In this document: piece by piece, positions 32,653-41,480 of the stretch
How the letters are laid out: every line of letters begins with the position of its first letter
Position numbering within the stretch: position 1 is the first letter of the stretch
DNA from: Bradyrhizobium pachyrhizi
GTDB lineage: Bacteria; Pseudomonadota; Alphaproteobacteria; Rhizobiales; Xanthobacteraceae
Length of the DNA: 64,000 nucleotides
Assembly: GCF_001189245.1 (NCBI RefSeq)
Contig: NZ_LFIQ01000051.1
Location: 106,193-170,192, forward strand
Direction of reading: 5' to 3'
Notes under the pieces: generated by a model
The model's database searches: none
What the model was told of the DNA's origin: nothing
The model's input: only the letters and a program-made list of their open reading frames with translations
Program-made: the position numbers and the translations under genes

Positions 32653-32856
32653 TCAATCGCTCAGCACAGCGACTCCCGCCTCCGTCAGCCCGGGCTCGTC
32701 GTCATGCAGTTCGACCAGACCGAGTTCAGCGAGGATGTGCAGATCCTCGTCGCTGACCGGTGACAATTTGAGCCTGCCGGCCTGGATATCCCGCAAGGTC
32801 CAGCGCAAGCCGATCGCGCGCTCGAGTGAAAATTCCGCGAATGGATTATCTGCCAT
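32653..32856 (-). CDS. Small conserved hypothetical protein
   Basis: 67 residues, ATG at 32856 with GAGG. FSLERAIGLRWTLRDIQAGRLKLSPVSDEDLHILAELGLVELHDDEPGLTEAGVAVL reads like a small winged-helix-type fold ending in a 'L-T-x-A-G' turn. Function unknown. Confidence 0.6.
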   Translation of the reverse strand: MADNPFAEFSLERAIGLRWTLRDIQAGRLKLSPVSDEDLHILAELGLVELHDDEPGLTEAGVAVLSD

Positions 32857-32999
32857 CCGCCTCGACTAGTGCGGCATTTGGATCAGACTTTGTCGTTGCC
32901 GCGGCGCCTTCATGGACACCACAGATAGATGGCCGCTGGCGCGATCGAGGCGCACAATGCCTCGACCGCGCCGACGCTCCATGCATCGCTCGCAGCGTC

Positions 33000-34133
33000 T
33001 CAGTAGCGGTAGGGATCGATATCGAGAAGCGGGAATGCGCTGAACACGCTCGGAAGATTGGTCGGCATCGCGGGATGCAGGTAGGATTTGTCCAGTTCGG
33101 AAAAGCCGGTGACACCGAGCAAACCGAGGCAGCGGATCACCTCGTCCTCCAGCAGTTCAAGCATCCGGACAATGCCGGCCTCGCCGGCCGCGGCGAGCGC
33201 CCAGCACTGCAGCCGGCCGATGCCGACAAGATCAGCGCCCGAAATGATAGCCTTCACAATATCGGTGCCGCGGCAGAACGAGCCGTCGACCATGATCTTG
33301 GCACGGCCGGCGACCGCCTGAACGATTTCGGGCAGGACATGCATGGACCCACGGCCATGGTCGAGCTGTCGGCCGCCATGATTTGAGACGTAAATCCAGT
33401 CTACCCCGTGGTCGAGGGCGATCTTGGCGTCTTCGGCGGTGGCGATCCCCTTGAGGATAAGTGGAATCTTGAACTTGTCCTTGATCAACTTCACCGTCCG
33501 CCATTCCAGACCCTTCTGGAAATCGCCGCCGGTGGCGCGGATGCGGCTCTCGCGAACATAGCGCTTGGCTATGTCGCGTTCGCGCCGGCTGTAATGGGCG
33601 GTGTCGACGGTGAGGCAGAACGCGGCGTAACCGTTGTCGATGCTGCGGCTGACCACATCCTCTACAAAGGCATCGTCGCCACGCACATAGAGCTGGAAGA
33701 TGCGAAGCGCATCCGGTGCCGCCTTGGCGGTATTCTCCAGACCAGGCTCGGACACCGAACTCAGCATGTGCGCCGCGCCGAACGTCCCCGCTCCGCGCGC
33801 GACGGCCGCGCCCGCATCCGGATCGAAGATCTCGAGCGCGCCGACCGGGGCGATCATCACGGGAAGCCGGAGCTTGCGTCCGAATACCTCGGTGGAAGGA
33901 TCGACGTTGATGACGTTGCGCAGGACGCGCGGCCGGAACGCGATCTCGTCGAGCGCCATTCTGTTGCGGCGCATCGTGGTCTCGGTCTCCGAGGCGCCGA
34001 CGATGTAGTCCCAGGCGTTCTGATTCAGCTTGGCGCGGGCCTTTCGCGCGAATTCGTGCAGGTTCTGGAATTCCTCGCCGCTGGCGCCGAGTTCGACATT
34101 GCGCGCCTGTCGAATGGGGGTCCCGTCATTCAT
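33000..34133 (-). CDS. FMN-dependent alpha-hydroxy-acid dehydrogenase/oxidase
   Basis: 377 residues, normal length for the family. FMN-binding TIM barrel: LPVMIAPVGALEIFDPD, FQLYVRGD, CLTVDTAHYSRRERD, IPLILKGIATAEDA, the active-site His in SNHGGRQLDHGRGS, then IMVDGSFCRGTDIVKAI and LVGIGR. Members oxidise L-lactate, glycolate, mandelate or similar 2-hydroxy acids; the substrate cannot be read from the sequence. It is 154 bases downstream of the GlxA-type regulator on the same strand. Confidence 0.85.
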   Translation of the reverse strand: MNDGTPIRQARNVELGASGEEFQNLHEFARKARAKLNQNAWDYIVGASETETTMRRNRMALDEIAFRPRVLRNVINVDPSTEVFGRKLRLPVMIAPVGALEIFDPDAGAAVARGAGTFGAAHMLSSVSEPGLENTAKAAPDALRIFQLYVRGDDAFVEDVVSRSIDNGYAAFCLTVDTAHYSRRERDIAKRYVRESRIRATGGDFQKGLEWRTVKLIKDKFKIPLILKGIATAEDAKIALDHGVDWIYVSNHGGRQLDHGRGSMHVLPEIVQAVAGRAKIMVDGSFCRGTDIVKAIISGADLVGIGRLQCWALAAAGEAGIVRMLELLEDEVIRCLGLLGVTGFSELDKSYLHPAMPTNLPSVFSAFPLLDIDPYRY

Positions 34134-34287
34134 GGTGTTTCTTCTCCCGATTTGGCCGGCACATTAGCCGCAGACAAACCGGAAAAGCTACCACCTTGAG
34201 CCACGAATCCTGCCAGCGAAGGCCAGCTATTCGCTCGTGAGATAGATCGGCTTTCGACGCGAAGCGGTCCGCCTCGCCCGAGGCGAG

Positions 34288-35307
34288 CTAGCTGCCCGAA
34301 AACCGGTTTCGGTACTCGGTCGGCGATACGCCGAGGTGGCGCAGGAACGCCCGCCGCATTCGCTCGTCATCGCCAAATCCCGCGCGCTTGGCGACCTCGA
34401 TCACACCGCCGATCTGGCGGCTTTCGAGCAGCAAGCGCGCCGTCTCCACGCGCAGCGCCTCGACGCCGCTTGCGGGTGTCATGCCGGTGCGGCTGACATA
34501 GGTCCGCGCAAAGGTGCGTGGCGTCATCCCCGCCTTTTCCGCGAGGGTCTCGACCTTGAGGTCGCTCGTGATGTTCTCGATGATCCAGGCGTGCAGCGCG
34601 CTGAAGCGTCCCTCGACGTCCGATGCCTGGGCGGCAAGGACGGTCGAGAACTGGCTCTGACCGCCCGGTCGCTTCAGAAACACCACAAGTCTCCGCGCAA
34701 CATCGAGCGCGATGGTGTGGCCGAAATCCTCCTCGATCATGGCGAGCGCCAGATCGATGCCGGCGCTGACCCCGGCCGATGACCAGACCCGTCCGTCCTT
34801 GACGAAGATCGCGTTGGGCTCAACCCGGATATTGGGAAAGCTATCCTGCAGACGGGGACAATAACGCCAGTGCGTTGCTGCCCGCTTGCCGTCCAGAATC
34901 CCGGTCCAGGCCAACGCAAATGCGCCAAGGCAAACCGACGCGATACGGCGCGCCTTCGGCAGCGCCTCCGCGATCCAGTTCATCAACTTCGCGTCGTTGC
35001 GGATCTTCCAGATGCCGGGTCCGCCAGGGATCACCAGCGTGTCGACCTCGGCGGGCGCAATACTGTCGATCGGCGCCGTGTCGATCATCATGCCGACATC
35101 GGTCGGCACCAACCCGCCGGAGGTCGACAGGTAGGACAGCGAGTAGTCCGGTCCCGGCAGTTCGATCGCTTCCAGTTCTGCAAACACCTGCGCCGGTCCC
35201 GAGATGTCGAGCAAGGTCACACCGGGAAAGGCAACGATCGCGATCCGCCGCGTTGCTTTCTTGTCGCGCGGCTCAGGCCGGGGCGCTTTGGCAGTTTTCG
35301 AGGGCAT
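34288..35307 (-). CDS. GlxA-type AraC-family transcriptional regulator
   Basis: 339 residues, ATG at 35307 with AAAGGA. An N-terminal DJ-1/PfpI-like domain (RIAIVAFPGVTLLDISGPAQVFAE, IPGGPGIW, the nucleophile-elbow Cys in IASVCLGAFALAWTG, KRAATHWRYC) is followed by an AraC helix-turn-helix (ITSDLKVETLAEKAGMTPRTFARTYVSRTGMTPASGVEALRVE, then GFGDDERMRRAFLRHLGVSPTEYRNRF). It faces the 35371-38474 operon across 63 bases and probably controls it. Confidence 0.85.
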   Translation of the reverse strand: MPSKTAKAPRPEPRDKKATRRIAIVAFPGVTLLDISGPAQVFAELEAIELPGPDYSLSYLSTSGGLVPTDVGMMIDTAPIDSIAPAEVDTLVIPGGPGIWKIRNDAKLMNWIAEALPKARRIASVCLGAFALAWTGILDGKRAATHWRYCPRLQDSFPNIRVEPNAIFVKDGRVWSSAGVSAGIDLALAMIEEDFGHTIALDVARRLVVFLKRPGGQSQFSTVLAAQASDVEGRFSALHAWIIENITSDLKVETLAEKAGMTPRTFARTYVSRTGMTPASGVEALRVETARLLLESRQIGGVIEVAKRAGFGDDERMRRAFLRHLGVSPTEYRNRFSGS

Positions 35308-35370
35308 ATTGTCCTTTAAGCCATTCGAGGCTGCCCTGTATAGCTCGCATTGGAATTCTGGAGTTCTGCC

Positions 35371-36084
35371 ATGTCGCGAAATCTGGGCAGCGGATACGAG
35401 GCGATCAAATCGCCTTGGACGGATTACGCGATCTACAGTCTACCCGATGCCTCCCGGGTCGAAGCCTGCGACCGTCAGCCGCTGATGGACGCCATGAACG
35501 GCATCATTGCCGTCAACTGGCAGGCCACCGAGCCGCACTGGACAACGACCTCCTCGCCCTTCGACAAGAAGTATAGCCTGATCCTTGTCTACGATCGGTC
35601 CGGCCTCATTGCCTTCTCGGTCTACCGCATCCTGGAGATGTCGGCCGGACTTGGAATCTATCGCAGCGGCACGGAAGTACTCCCGGCGCACCAGGGCCGC
35701 GGCTTCTACGGCTTCTTCACATCGGAAGTCCTGAAATGCTCCGGCGCCGCCGCGAGAGCCGAGGGCAACGTGCTCTACGGCTGGCGAACCCGCAACCCGA
35801 TCGTCTGGGCAGCGAACGCTAAGATTTGCGAAAAAGTGACTCCGTCTTTGCTCGACGATACGCAGGATCTCGCCCTGCAGGCGGCCTGTATCGAGATGTG
35901 CACCTCGCTCTATCCGGGCAAGCCGCTCGAACTGCCCGACATGATCATGCGTGGCGCTTACGGCCACATTAAGCACCATCGGCAGGCCTATCATGGCACC
36001 GCGTCGCTGGTCGATGCCGCGATGTCGCGGAAGATTCCGAATTCTGCGGATGCCCTTTTCTCGGTGGGTTACGCGAGGGTGTGA
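35371..36084 (+). CDS. GNAT-like protein, first gene of the YqcI/YcgG operon
   Basis: 237 residues, ATG at 35371 with GGAG. YSLILVYDRSGLIAFSVYRILEM, then GTEVLPAHQGRGFYGFFTSEVLKCSG holds the Q-G-R-G-x-x-G/F acetyl-CoA loop of GNAT enzymes, and YGWRTRNPIVWAANAKICEKVTPSL. Its stop overlaps the transporter start by one base. Possible acyltransferase tailoring the operon's product. Confidence 0.65.
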   Translation: MSRNLGSGYEAIKSPWTDYAIYSLPDASRVEACDRQPLMDAMNGIIAVNWQATEPHWTTTSSPFDKKYSLILVYDRSGLIAFSVYRILEMSAGLGIYRSGTEVLPAHQGRGFYGFFTSEVLKCSGAAARAEGNVLYGWRTRNPIVWAANAKICEKVTPSLLDDTQDLALQAACIEMCTSLYPGKPLELPDMIMRGAYGHIKHHRQAYHGTASLVDAAMSRKIPNSADALFSVGYARV

Positions 36085-37376
36085 TGTCGATGCTCGGACA
36101 ACAAGCTGTTTATGCCCCGACGTCGCGCTTCACCGATCGCGCCTATCTCGCGTGGACGGCGGTGGCCATCGCCTACGCCATCGCCTTCCTGCAGCGCGTA
36201 TCGCCGCAGTCGGTCAGCCTCAGTTTCATGCACGACTTCAACACCGACGCTGCCGGCGTTGCGATGCTCGCCTCAAGCTACTTCTGGGGCTACACCTTGA
36301 TGCAGATTCCGGCAGGCCTTCTGGTCGACCGTTACGGCGTCAAGCGCGTCGTCCTCGTCAGCATGATTGCCTCCTCGCTCGGCAGCGCCGCGTTCGCGCT
36401 GGCACCGAACCTGCTCGACGTTTTTGTTGCACGCCTGATCGTCGCCTGCGGCGATGCGCTGGTCTTCACCGCACTCCTGAAGCTCGTGGCACAGAGCTTC
36501 GCGGATGAGCGGTTCGGCATGATGTCGGGCATCTCGCAGGTCTCCGGCTATGTCGGGGGCGTGATCGCGACCACGCCCCTTGCAGCTGCGGTCTCAGGCT
36601 TCGGCTGGCGGGCCTGCTTCCTGTTCATCGCCTGCATTGGCCTCGCCAACCTCGCTTTCGCCAAGCTCGCGCTCAAGCCCGATCCGGCCTCGCACAGCAA
36701 CAAGACGCTGAAGGGCGTGGTGATCGCCGCGCGGCGATCGCTGGCCCATGTCGCGAACTGGGGTTGCGCAATGACATTTGCGTCGCATTTCGCGGTGGTG
36801 ACGACGCTGTCGGGCGTCTGGGGCATTCCGATGGTCGCGCACTTCTTCCACATCTCCCCGACAGCGGCCGGCACGCCCCTGCTCGCCTTCATGATCGGCA
36901 ATGCGCTCGGCTCGATCTTCCTGGGTCACGCCGCCGATCGCGCCGCGGCGGCGCTTGACCGCGCGCTGATCGGCATTTGCGTGCTGCGCATGCTGCTGAT
37001 CGCGATGCTGCTGCCGCCGATTGCCCAGACGTTTGGTCTCGCCTATGTCACCGTCGTGTTCACTGCCTTGGGGCTCGTCGCCGGCGGCACCGTCCCGCTG
37101 GTGTTGAAATGCGTCAAGAAGCTCTACACCGCCGATCTGATCGGTGTGGGTGCATCCGTGAACACCACTGCCGCCGGAATCTTCGCCGGCATCTCGCAGC
37201 CCATCATCGGCTTCGCGATGCTCGCCGCCAGCAACGCCTCGGGGACCGACGCCGCACACAACACGGCCGCGATCGGCGACGGCGGCTACAGCGCCTTGAT
37301 TGTCATTCTGCTTCTCATGTCGCTGCCGGGCATTGCCGGGCCGCTGTTGATGAGAAGCAAGTTGATAGCTCGTTAG
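36084..37376 (+). CDS. MFS transporter
   Basis: About 430 residues, twelve membrane segments. The signature loop GLLVDRYGVKRVVLV lies between helices 2 and 3, and a second half begins at LGHAADRAAAALDRALIG. Likely exporter or importer of the operon's small molecule. Start ATG at 36084 with GAGGG upstream. Confidence 0.85.
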   Translation: MSMLGQQAVYAPTSRFTDRAYLAWTAVAIAYAIAFLQRVSPQSVSLSFMHDFNTDAAGVAMLASSYFWGYTLMQIPAGLLVDRYGVKRVVLVSMIASSLGSAAFALAPNLLDVFVARLIVACGDALVFTALLKLVAQSFADERFGMMSGISQVSGYVGGVIATTPLAAAVSGFGWRACFLFIACIGLANLAFAKLALKPDPASHSNKTLKGVVIAARRSLAHVANWGCAMTFASHFAVVTTLSGVWGIPMVAHFFHISPTAAGTPLLAFMIGNALGSIFLGHAADRAAAALDRALIGICVLRMLLIAMLLPPIAQTFGLAYVTVVFTALGLVAGGTVPLVLKCVKKLYTADLIGVGASVNTTAAGIFAGISQPIIGFAMLAASNASGTDAAHNTAAIGDGGYSALIVILLLMSLPGIAGPLLMRSKLIAR

Positions 37377-37401
37377 TGTCGTTATGAGTGTAGGGGGTGT
37401 T

Positions 37402-38157
37402 ATGGAGCGCTTGTTCTTGAGAAAAGGCGAAGTCGCGTCAAAGTTTCCGGTCAGCAGCTGGCAGAGCGTGATGTTCTCCGAGTTTGAAGCGCAGATGAGC
37501 AGCGAGGCAAGGCCGTTCCCTTGCGTGTTCGGTGTGACCGGACATCGCCAGGATCAGCTCCGCTACCTTTTCCTCGATCCGTATGATGTGGCGGTGCTGG
37601 GCGAACAACTCGGGCAATATGTCTCGCAGGCGCGCTCGTTCGGTCCCAATACCTCGTTGATCGTGTTCACGCGGCCTCGTCCGGTGCAGACGCTCGATGC
37701 CTATTATCGCAAGATGTGGCTGACGCTCGATCAGCTCGCGCGGTTGGACAAGAACCCGTGGCCAACAGAGATTCCGGAACAGATTGACCACCCGATGTGG
37801 GAGTTCTCATTTGCGGGCGAGCCGATCTTCGTGGTCTGCACGACGCCCGCGCATGTGATGCGGCAGAGCCGCCGGTCCAGCGCCTTCATGCTCACGTTCC
37901 AGCCGCGCTGGGTGTTCGAGAAGATCCTCGGGACTGAGAAGGCTGCGAACGCCGCGTTCGCGGAGGTGCGCAAGCGCCTGATCCCGTACGACAGCGCGAG
38001 CCCCTCTCCGCTTCTTGGCCGCTACGGCGCAACCGACGGCCGCGAGTATCTGCAGTACTTCCTGCACGACGACAACAACGCGAGCTCGGGCTGCCCCTTC
38101 GCCAAGCTCGCGCAGAACAAGACACCACCGATCGCGAACAAGGAACAGGCAGCATGA
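37402..38157 (+). CDS. YqcI/YcgG-family protein (GntA-like heme N-hydroxylase family)
   Basis: 251 residues from the ATG at 37402, which has AGGGGG; an ATG at 37384 has no ribosome site. RPFPCVFGVTGHRQDQLRYLFLD, SLIVFTRPRP, WEFSFAGEPIFVVCTTPAH, SSAFMLTFQPRWVFEKIL and a final GCPFAKL are the YqcI/YcgG pattern. The characterised relative GntA is a heme-dependent N-hydroxylase acting on a guanidine compound in guanitoxin biosynthesis. The substrate here is unknown. Coupled to the cupin gene by ATGA. Confidence 0.75.
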   Translation: MERLFLRKGEVASKFPVSSWQSVMFSEFEAQMSSEARPFPCVFGVTGHRQDQLRYLFLDPYDVAVLGEQLGQYVSQARSFGPNTSLIVFTRPRPVQTLDAYYRKMWLTLDQLARLDKNPWPTEIPEQIDHPMWEFSFAGEPIFVVCTTPAHVMRQSRRSSAFMLTFQPRWVFEKILGTEKAANAAFAEVRKRLIPYDSASPSPLLGRYGATDGREYLQYFLHDDNNASSGCPFAKLAQNKTPPIANKEQAA

Positions 38158-38474
38158 CCCAGATCATCGCAGGCACGAAGACTGAATTTGCTATCGACCC
38201 GGAGATCCTGAACTTGCTCCCGGCCCAGGGCTCGGTCGAGCTGCAGCATGATGCGGCCGGCAAGGTGCATCAGTTTCATACCCATCCAGTCGACGAGATC
38301 CTGATGATCATCAGCGGCCGGCTGAACTTCATCTGGGATGGCGGCGAGCGGGTGGTCGGCGCCGGCGATACCATCCTGCTGCCAGCCGGCACCCGGCATC
38401 AATCCGAAGCGCTCGAGGGCGGCGCAATCTACGTGATCGCGACGCAAACACCCGCCAAGCCGATGAACAACTGA
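38154..38474 (+). CDS. Small single-domain cupin
   Basis: 106 residues. Cupin motif 1 as HQFHTHPVDEILMIISGRL (His, His, Glu) and motif 2 as GDTILLPAGTRHQSEA (His). These are enough to bind one metal ion. Its start overlaps the YqcI/YcgG stop. It may be an enzyme or sensor acting on the same molecule. Confidence 0.8.
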   Translation: MTQIIAGTKTEFAIDPEILNLLPAQGSVELQHDAAGKVHQFHTHPVDEILMIISGRLNFIWDGGERVVGAGDTILLPAGTRHQSEALEGGAIYVIATQTPAKPMNN

Positions 38475-38499
38475 CGCACAGGAAGGATTTGCGAGCACC

Positions 38500-38682
38500 T
38501 CAGGACAGTGAGGGATCGCGCGGCGGCTCAACCGCCAAACGTTCGACCAGCTCGATGACCTCGGAACGCTGGTCGGGCGCAAGTCGAAGGAAAGCCTTCA
38601 ACAGTCGCAGGCTTTCCAGTGTTTCGCTCGATGGAGCTCCGAGCTTCTTCTGCAGCTCCGCAACGTATGTGGGATTTTTCAT
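38500..38682 (-). CDS. Small hypothetical protein (divergent pair, left)
   Basis: 60 residues from the ATG at 38682 (AAGGTG upstream). KNPTYVAELQKKLGAPSSETLESLRLLKAFLRLAPDQRSEVIELVERLA, helical. Convergent with the cupin gene, 25 bases from the oppositely oriented 38708-38893 gene. No family recognised. Confidence 0.55.
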   Translation of the reverse strand: MKNPTYVAELQKKLGAPSSETLESLRLLKAFLRLAPDQRSEVIELVERLAVEPPRDPSLS

Positions 38683-38707
38683 CTCGCACCTTAAGTGAGG
38701 ATTACGA

Positions 38708-38893
38708 ATGGCATACCCAGGTAAACGTGAAGGCTTGGCCCAGAAGGTCGACACCGCAGCACAAGAGGCCGAACGCCTCGGCCTCACCACGGCAACCCTC
38801 ATCCTCCGGATGGCACGCCTCGAGATTGATCGGGCGGAACCCGAGGAAGTTGAAAGTATGCCAAGGAACAACTTGCGCAGCAAGCCGAACTGA
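38708..38893 (+). CDS. Small hypothetical protein (divergent pair, right)
   Basis: 61 residues, GAGG upstream. GLAQKVDTAAQEAERLGLTTATLILRMARLEIDRAEPEEVE, helical. Starts 25 bases from the divergent 38500-38682 gene, so the two ribosome sites lie in a shared tiny promoter region. Function unknown. Confidence 0.55.
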   Translation: MAYPGKREGLAQKVDTAAQEAERLGLTTATLILRMARLEIDRAEPEEVESMPRNNLRSKPN

Positions 38894-39112
38894 GTTCCCG
38901 AAACGGACCAGCTCCAAGGCCGCCGGCGACGCGCCGGGGCCTGCGACGCCTGAAAGACATCTCGCCAGGCGAGCGGCTTTCCTCTCGCCTGCTGTCAGGT
39001 TGTTTTGCGAATAGTTGATCTTTTGCGCAGGCTGAGCACGCTGGAGCGTTTTCGAGCGAAGCGGATCCTAGTTCGCGTCAAGGAAACGCGTCAAACTAGA
39101 AGCCAGAGCCCC

Positions 39113-39131
39113 GTTCCGATTCCATCGGAAC
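39113..39131. repeat. Palindromic intergenic element
   Basis: Perfect arms GTTCCGAT (39113-39120) and ATCGGAAC (39124-39131), flanked by CCAGAGCCCC and GGAAAAGGG. The surrounding text (GCGTCAAACTAGAAGCCAGAG) looks like a dispersed intergenic repeat of Bradyrhizobium-type genomes. It lies just beyond the 3' end of the CoA-transferase gene. Confidence 0.55.
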
Positions 39132-39141
39132 GGAAAAGGGC

Positions 39142-40401
39142 CTAGCCGGTGTTGTCTGCCTTGCCGAACGCGCCGGCCTCGGCCAGCGCGGCGATGCGCC
39201 GGTCGTCGTAGCCGAGCGTCTTGCTCAACACGTCCTTGGTATGCTGACCGAGCAGCGGAGCCGCAACAGGATCAACGGTCGGCGTCAGGCTCATATTGAC
39301 CGGCGACTCGATGTTCGGCACCGAGCCGGCGGTTGGATGCGCAATCCTGCTCAGGCGATGCCGGTCGCGCACCTCGGGCGCGTTGAACCCCTCCTCGACC
39401 GTCCGCAGATAGCCAACCGGAATGTTGGCCTTCTTCATCTTCGCCATCCAATTCTCGAGCGTGTCGCCCGCAAACACGCTGGCAATGATCGCGCGCAGCT
39501 TCTCCTTGTTGGCCGTGCGCGCCTTGCGGTGAGCAAACTCGGGGTCGGTGACGAGATCCGGGCGTTCCAGCACGTCGGTGACGAGCCGGCGATACAGCCG
39601 GTCATTGGCGCAGGCCATGTAGAGCGGGCCATCTGAGGCCCGGTAGACGCCGACGGTCGGCGAACCGTTCGGAGAGTTGCCGAAACGGCCGGGATTGTTG
39701 CCATTGATGAGATAGGCCATGCCGTAGAAGCCGGTCATTGACACCGCGGTGTCGATCAATGCGACCTCGACCTGCTGACCGCGACCGAGCCGATCGCGCG
39801 CAATCAGCGCCAGCAGAATGGCGTTGCAGGCCGACATGCCCGTCGCCATGTCGACGATCGGCGGCCCGGTGCGCACCGGCTCGCCATCCGGAAAGCCGTT
39901 GAGCGACATGAAGCCGCTTTCGGCCTGCGTGATGGGGTCGAAGCCCGGGCGCAGCGCGAAATCGCCTTTGCGGCCGTAGGCGGAGATCGAGCAATAAATC
40001 AGCCGCGGGTTGGTCGGCGCCACCGACGCATAATCGAGACCGAATTTCTTCATCACGCCGCCGGAGAAATTCTCCACCACGACGTCGGCCTTGGCAATCA
40101 ACGCGCGCGCGACCTCGAGCGCCGCCGGATTGTTGAAATCGAGCGCAATGCCACGCTTGTTGCGGTTGAGGCTCAGATACGCCGCGCTCTCCCCGCCGAT
40201 TTCGGCGTGCTCATAGGCGCGCGTGTCATCACCGCCATCCGGATTCTCGATCTTGATGACTTCGGCCCCGAAGTCGGCCAGCGTTTGCGTGCAGGCCGGG
40301 CCGGCCACGACGCGGGTGAAGTCGACGACCAGCAGGCCGTCGAGCGCCGTCGGAACTCCCTCCCCGCGCGGCGTGCGCCCCGGCAATTCTGGTCTGGTCA
40401 T
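39142..40401 (-). CDS. Class III (CaiB/BaiF) CoA-transferase
   Basis: 419 residues. LLVVDFTRVVAGPACTQTLADFGAEVIKIENPDGGDDTR, NRNKRGIALDF, ADVVVENFSGGVMKKFGLDYA, SAYGRKGDFALRPGFD, and the catalytic Asp in GPPIVDMATGMSACNAI are the family hallmarks. These enzymes move CoA between carboxylic acids. No transporter or pathway gene adjoins it, so the substrate is unknown. Confidence 0.85.
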   Translation of the reverse strand: MTRPELPGRTPRGEGVPTALDGLLVVDFTRVVAGPACTQTLADFGAEVIKIENPDGGDDTRAYEHAEIGGESAAYLSLNRNKRGIALDFNNPAALEVARALIAKADVVVENFSGGVMKKFGLDYASVAPTNPRLIYCSISAYGRKGDFALRPGFDPITQAESGFMSLNGFPDGEPVRTGPPIVDMATGMSACNAILLALIARDRLGRGQQVEVALIDTAVSMTGFYGMAYLINGNNPGRFGNSPNGSPTVGVYRASDGPLYMACANDRLYRRLVTDVLERPDLVTDPEFAHRKARTANKEKLRAIIASVFAGDTLENWMAKMKKANIPVGYLRTVEEGFNAPEVRDRHRLSRIAHPTAGSVPNIESPVNMSLTPTVDPVAAPLLGQHTKDVLSKTLGYDDRRIAALAEAGAFGKADNTG

Positions 40402-40698
40402 GATCTGACGCTTCCTCTGTTATTTTATCAGGCGAAATACGACGGTCCCTGCCAAGACCGGCACTGCTCGCCTTTTAGCGGAAGCTCGTCAGCAAAACCA
40501 AACCCGGATTTTGCAGAGCGGGACCTTCGTCCGACATGGCTGTCAATGGCCAAAGACGACCCGACGGCCGCCGACATGGTCGGACGCCTTGCATACGAAG
40601 CAAGCCTGCCGGATACCGAACTGTGGGGCGCGGAGCCCATACGCAGGCGGGTGGCGACACGCCGCCGCCACCCGCTTTCGTAATGGGGAGCCTTCGAG
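40402..40698. other. Intergenic region, no supported gene
   Basis: 297 bases. A 45-codon frame (40546-40683, beginning AKDDPTAADMVGRLAYEASL) is readable but has no ribosome site, so I do not call it. Confidence 0.4.
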
Positions 40699-41121
40699 CT
40701 ATTCGGCGATCATTTCGCCGGAGCCGCCGAACTCAGCCGGAAAATCCTTCAACTTCGGCAGGCCGTCGCGTATCTGCAGCACTGCCTCGGAATAGTTGAC
40801 GTGAACGCCTGGGCTGAATTTCAGCGTCGGGATCGTTGCGGTGAACACGTCGACGAGCCCGAGCGTCGGGTGGTTGGTCATCAGGTGACCGCCGCACTTT
40901 GTGCAATATTTGCGCTGGCTCATCGCGGTCTTCTCGAATGTCGCGATGTGGTCGGCGCCCTTGGTAACCTCGACCGCCTCGGGCCTCCAGAGGCTGAACG
41001 CATTCACCGGACCACCGGACCAGGAACGGCATGAACGGCAGTGGCAATAGCCCATTGCCTCAGGCTCCCCGCTGACCTTGAGTTCGACGGCGCCACAAAA
41101 GCAGTTTCCAGTGTGATTCAT
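40699..41121 (-). CDS. GFA-family (CENP-V/GFA) zinc protein
   Basis: 140 residues. GNCFCGAVELKVSG, MGYCHCRSCRSWSGG and KYCTKCGGHLMTNHP supply the two zinc sites of the GFA fold. Family members include a glutathione-formaldehyde-activating enzyme, but most have no known activity. Confidence 0.85.
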   Translation of the reverse strand: MNHTGNCFCGAVELKVSGEPEAMGYCHCRSCRSWSGGPVNAFSLWRPEAVEVTKGADHIATFEKTAMSQRKYCTKCGGHLMTNHPTLGLVDVFTATIPTLKFSPGVHVNYSEAVLQIRDGLPKLKDFPAEFGGSGEMIAE

Positions 41122-41480
41122 CGGTCGTTTCTCCCTTGGGTTATTTTGATTGGGCTCCGCGTCGGCATCGATCCACGTTGCTCGTGGTGTTCGTGATGCA
41201 GAGAAGATGTAGACAGGTGCGTAGCCGCGGCGAACTCCCTTGCGTGGACGTACCAGACCCTTTCTTGCGCGAGAGGCCTCGAATGCAGGCAGGTCGTCGA
41301 CGCGACGGAAGTTACATGAGAGTCCGCGCCGATGTCGACCATCTTCACAGCCTTGGCCGGGCCCAATCCCGACCGCACATAAGGAAGGAGTTCAGTGTGA
41401 GGCAAGGCACAGTCATGCGATGAATTGCTGCCGTGCCGGATTCCTGCGCGGCAAACCGGCACGTCAGTAATCACGTCAGA
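41122..41480. other. Intergenic region, no gene seen
   Basis: About 360 bases. No credible ORF. An inverted repeat CGTGCCGG...CCGGCACG lies near 41433-41463, without a T-run. Confidence 0.45.

Noticed and set aside
40546..40683. A 45-codon plus-strand frame
   Set aside because: No ribosome site, no partner gene and no recognisable domain.
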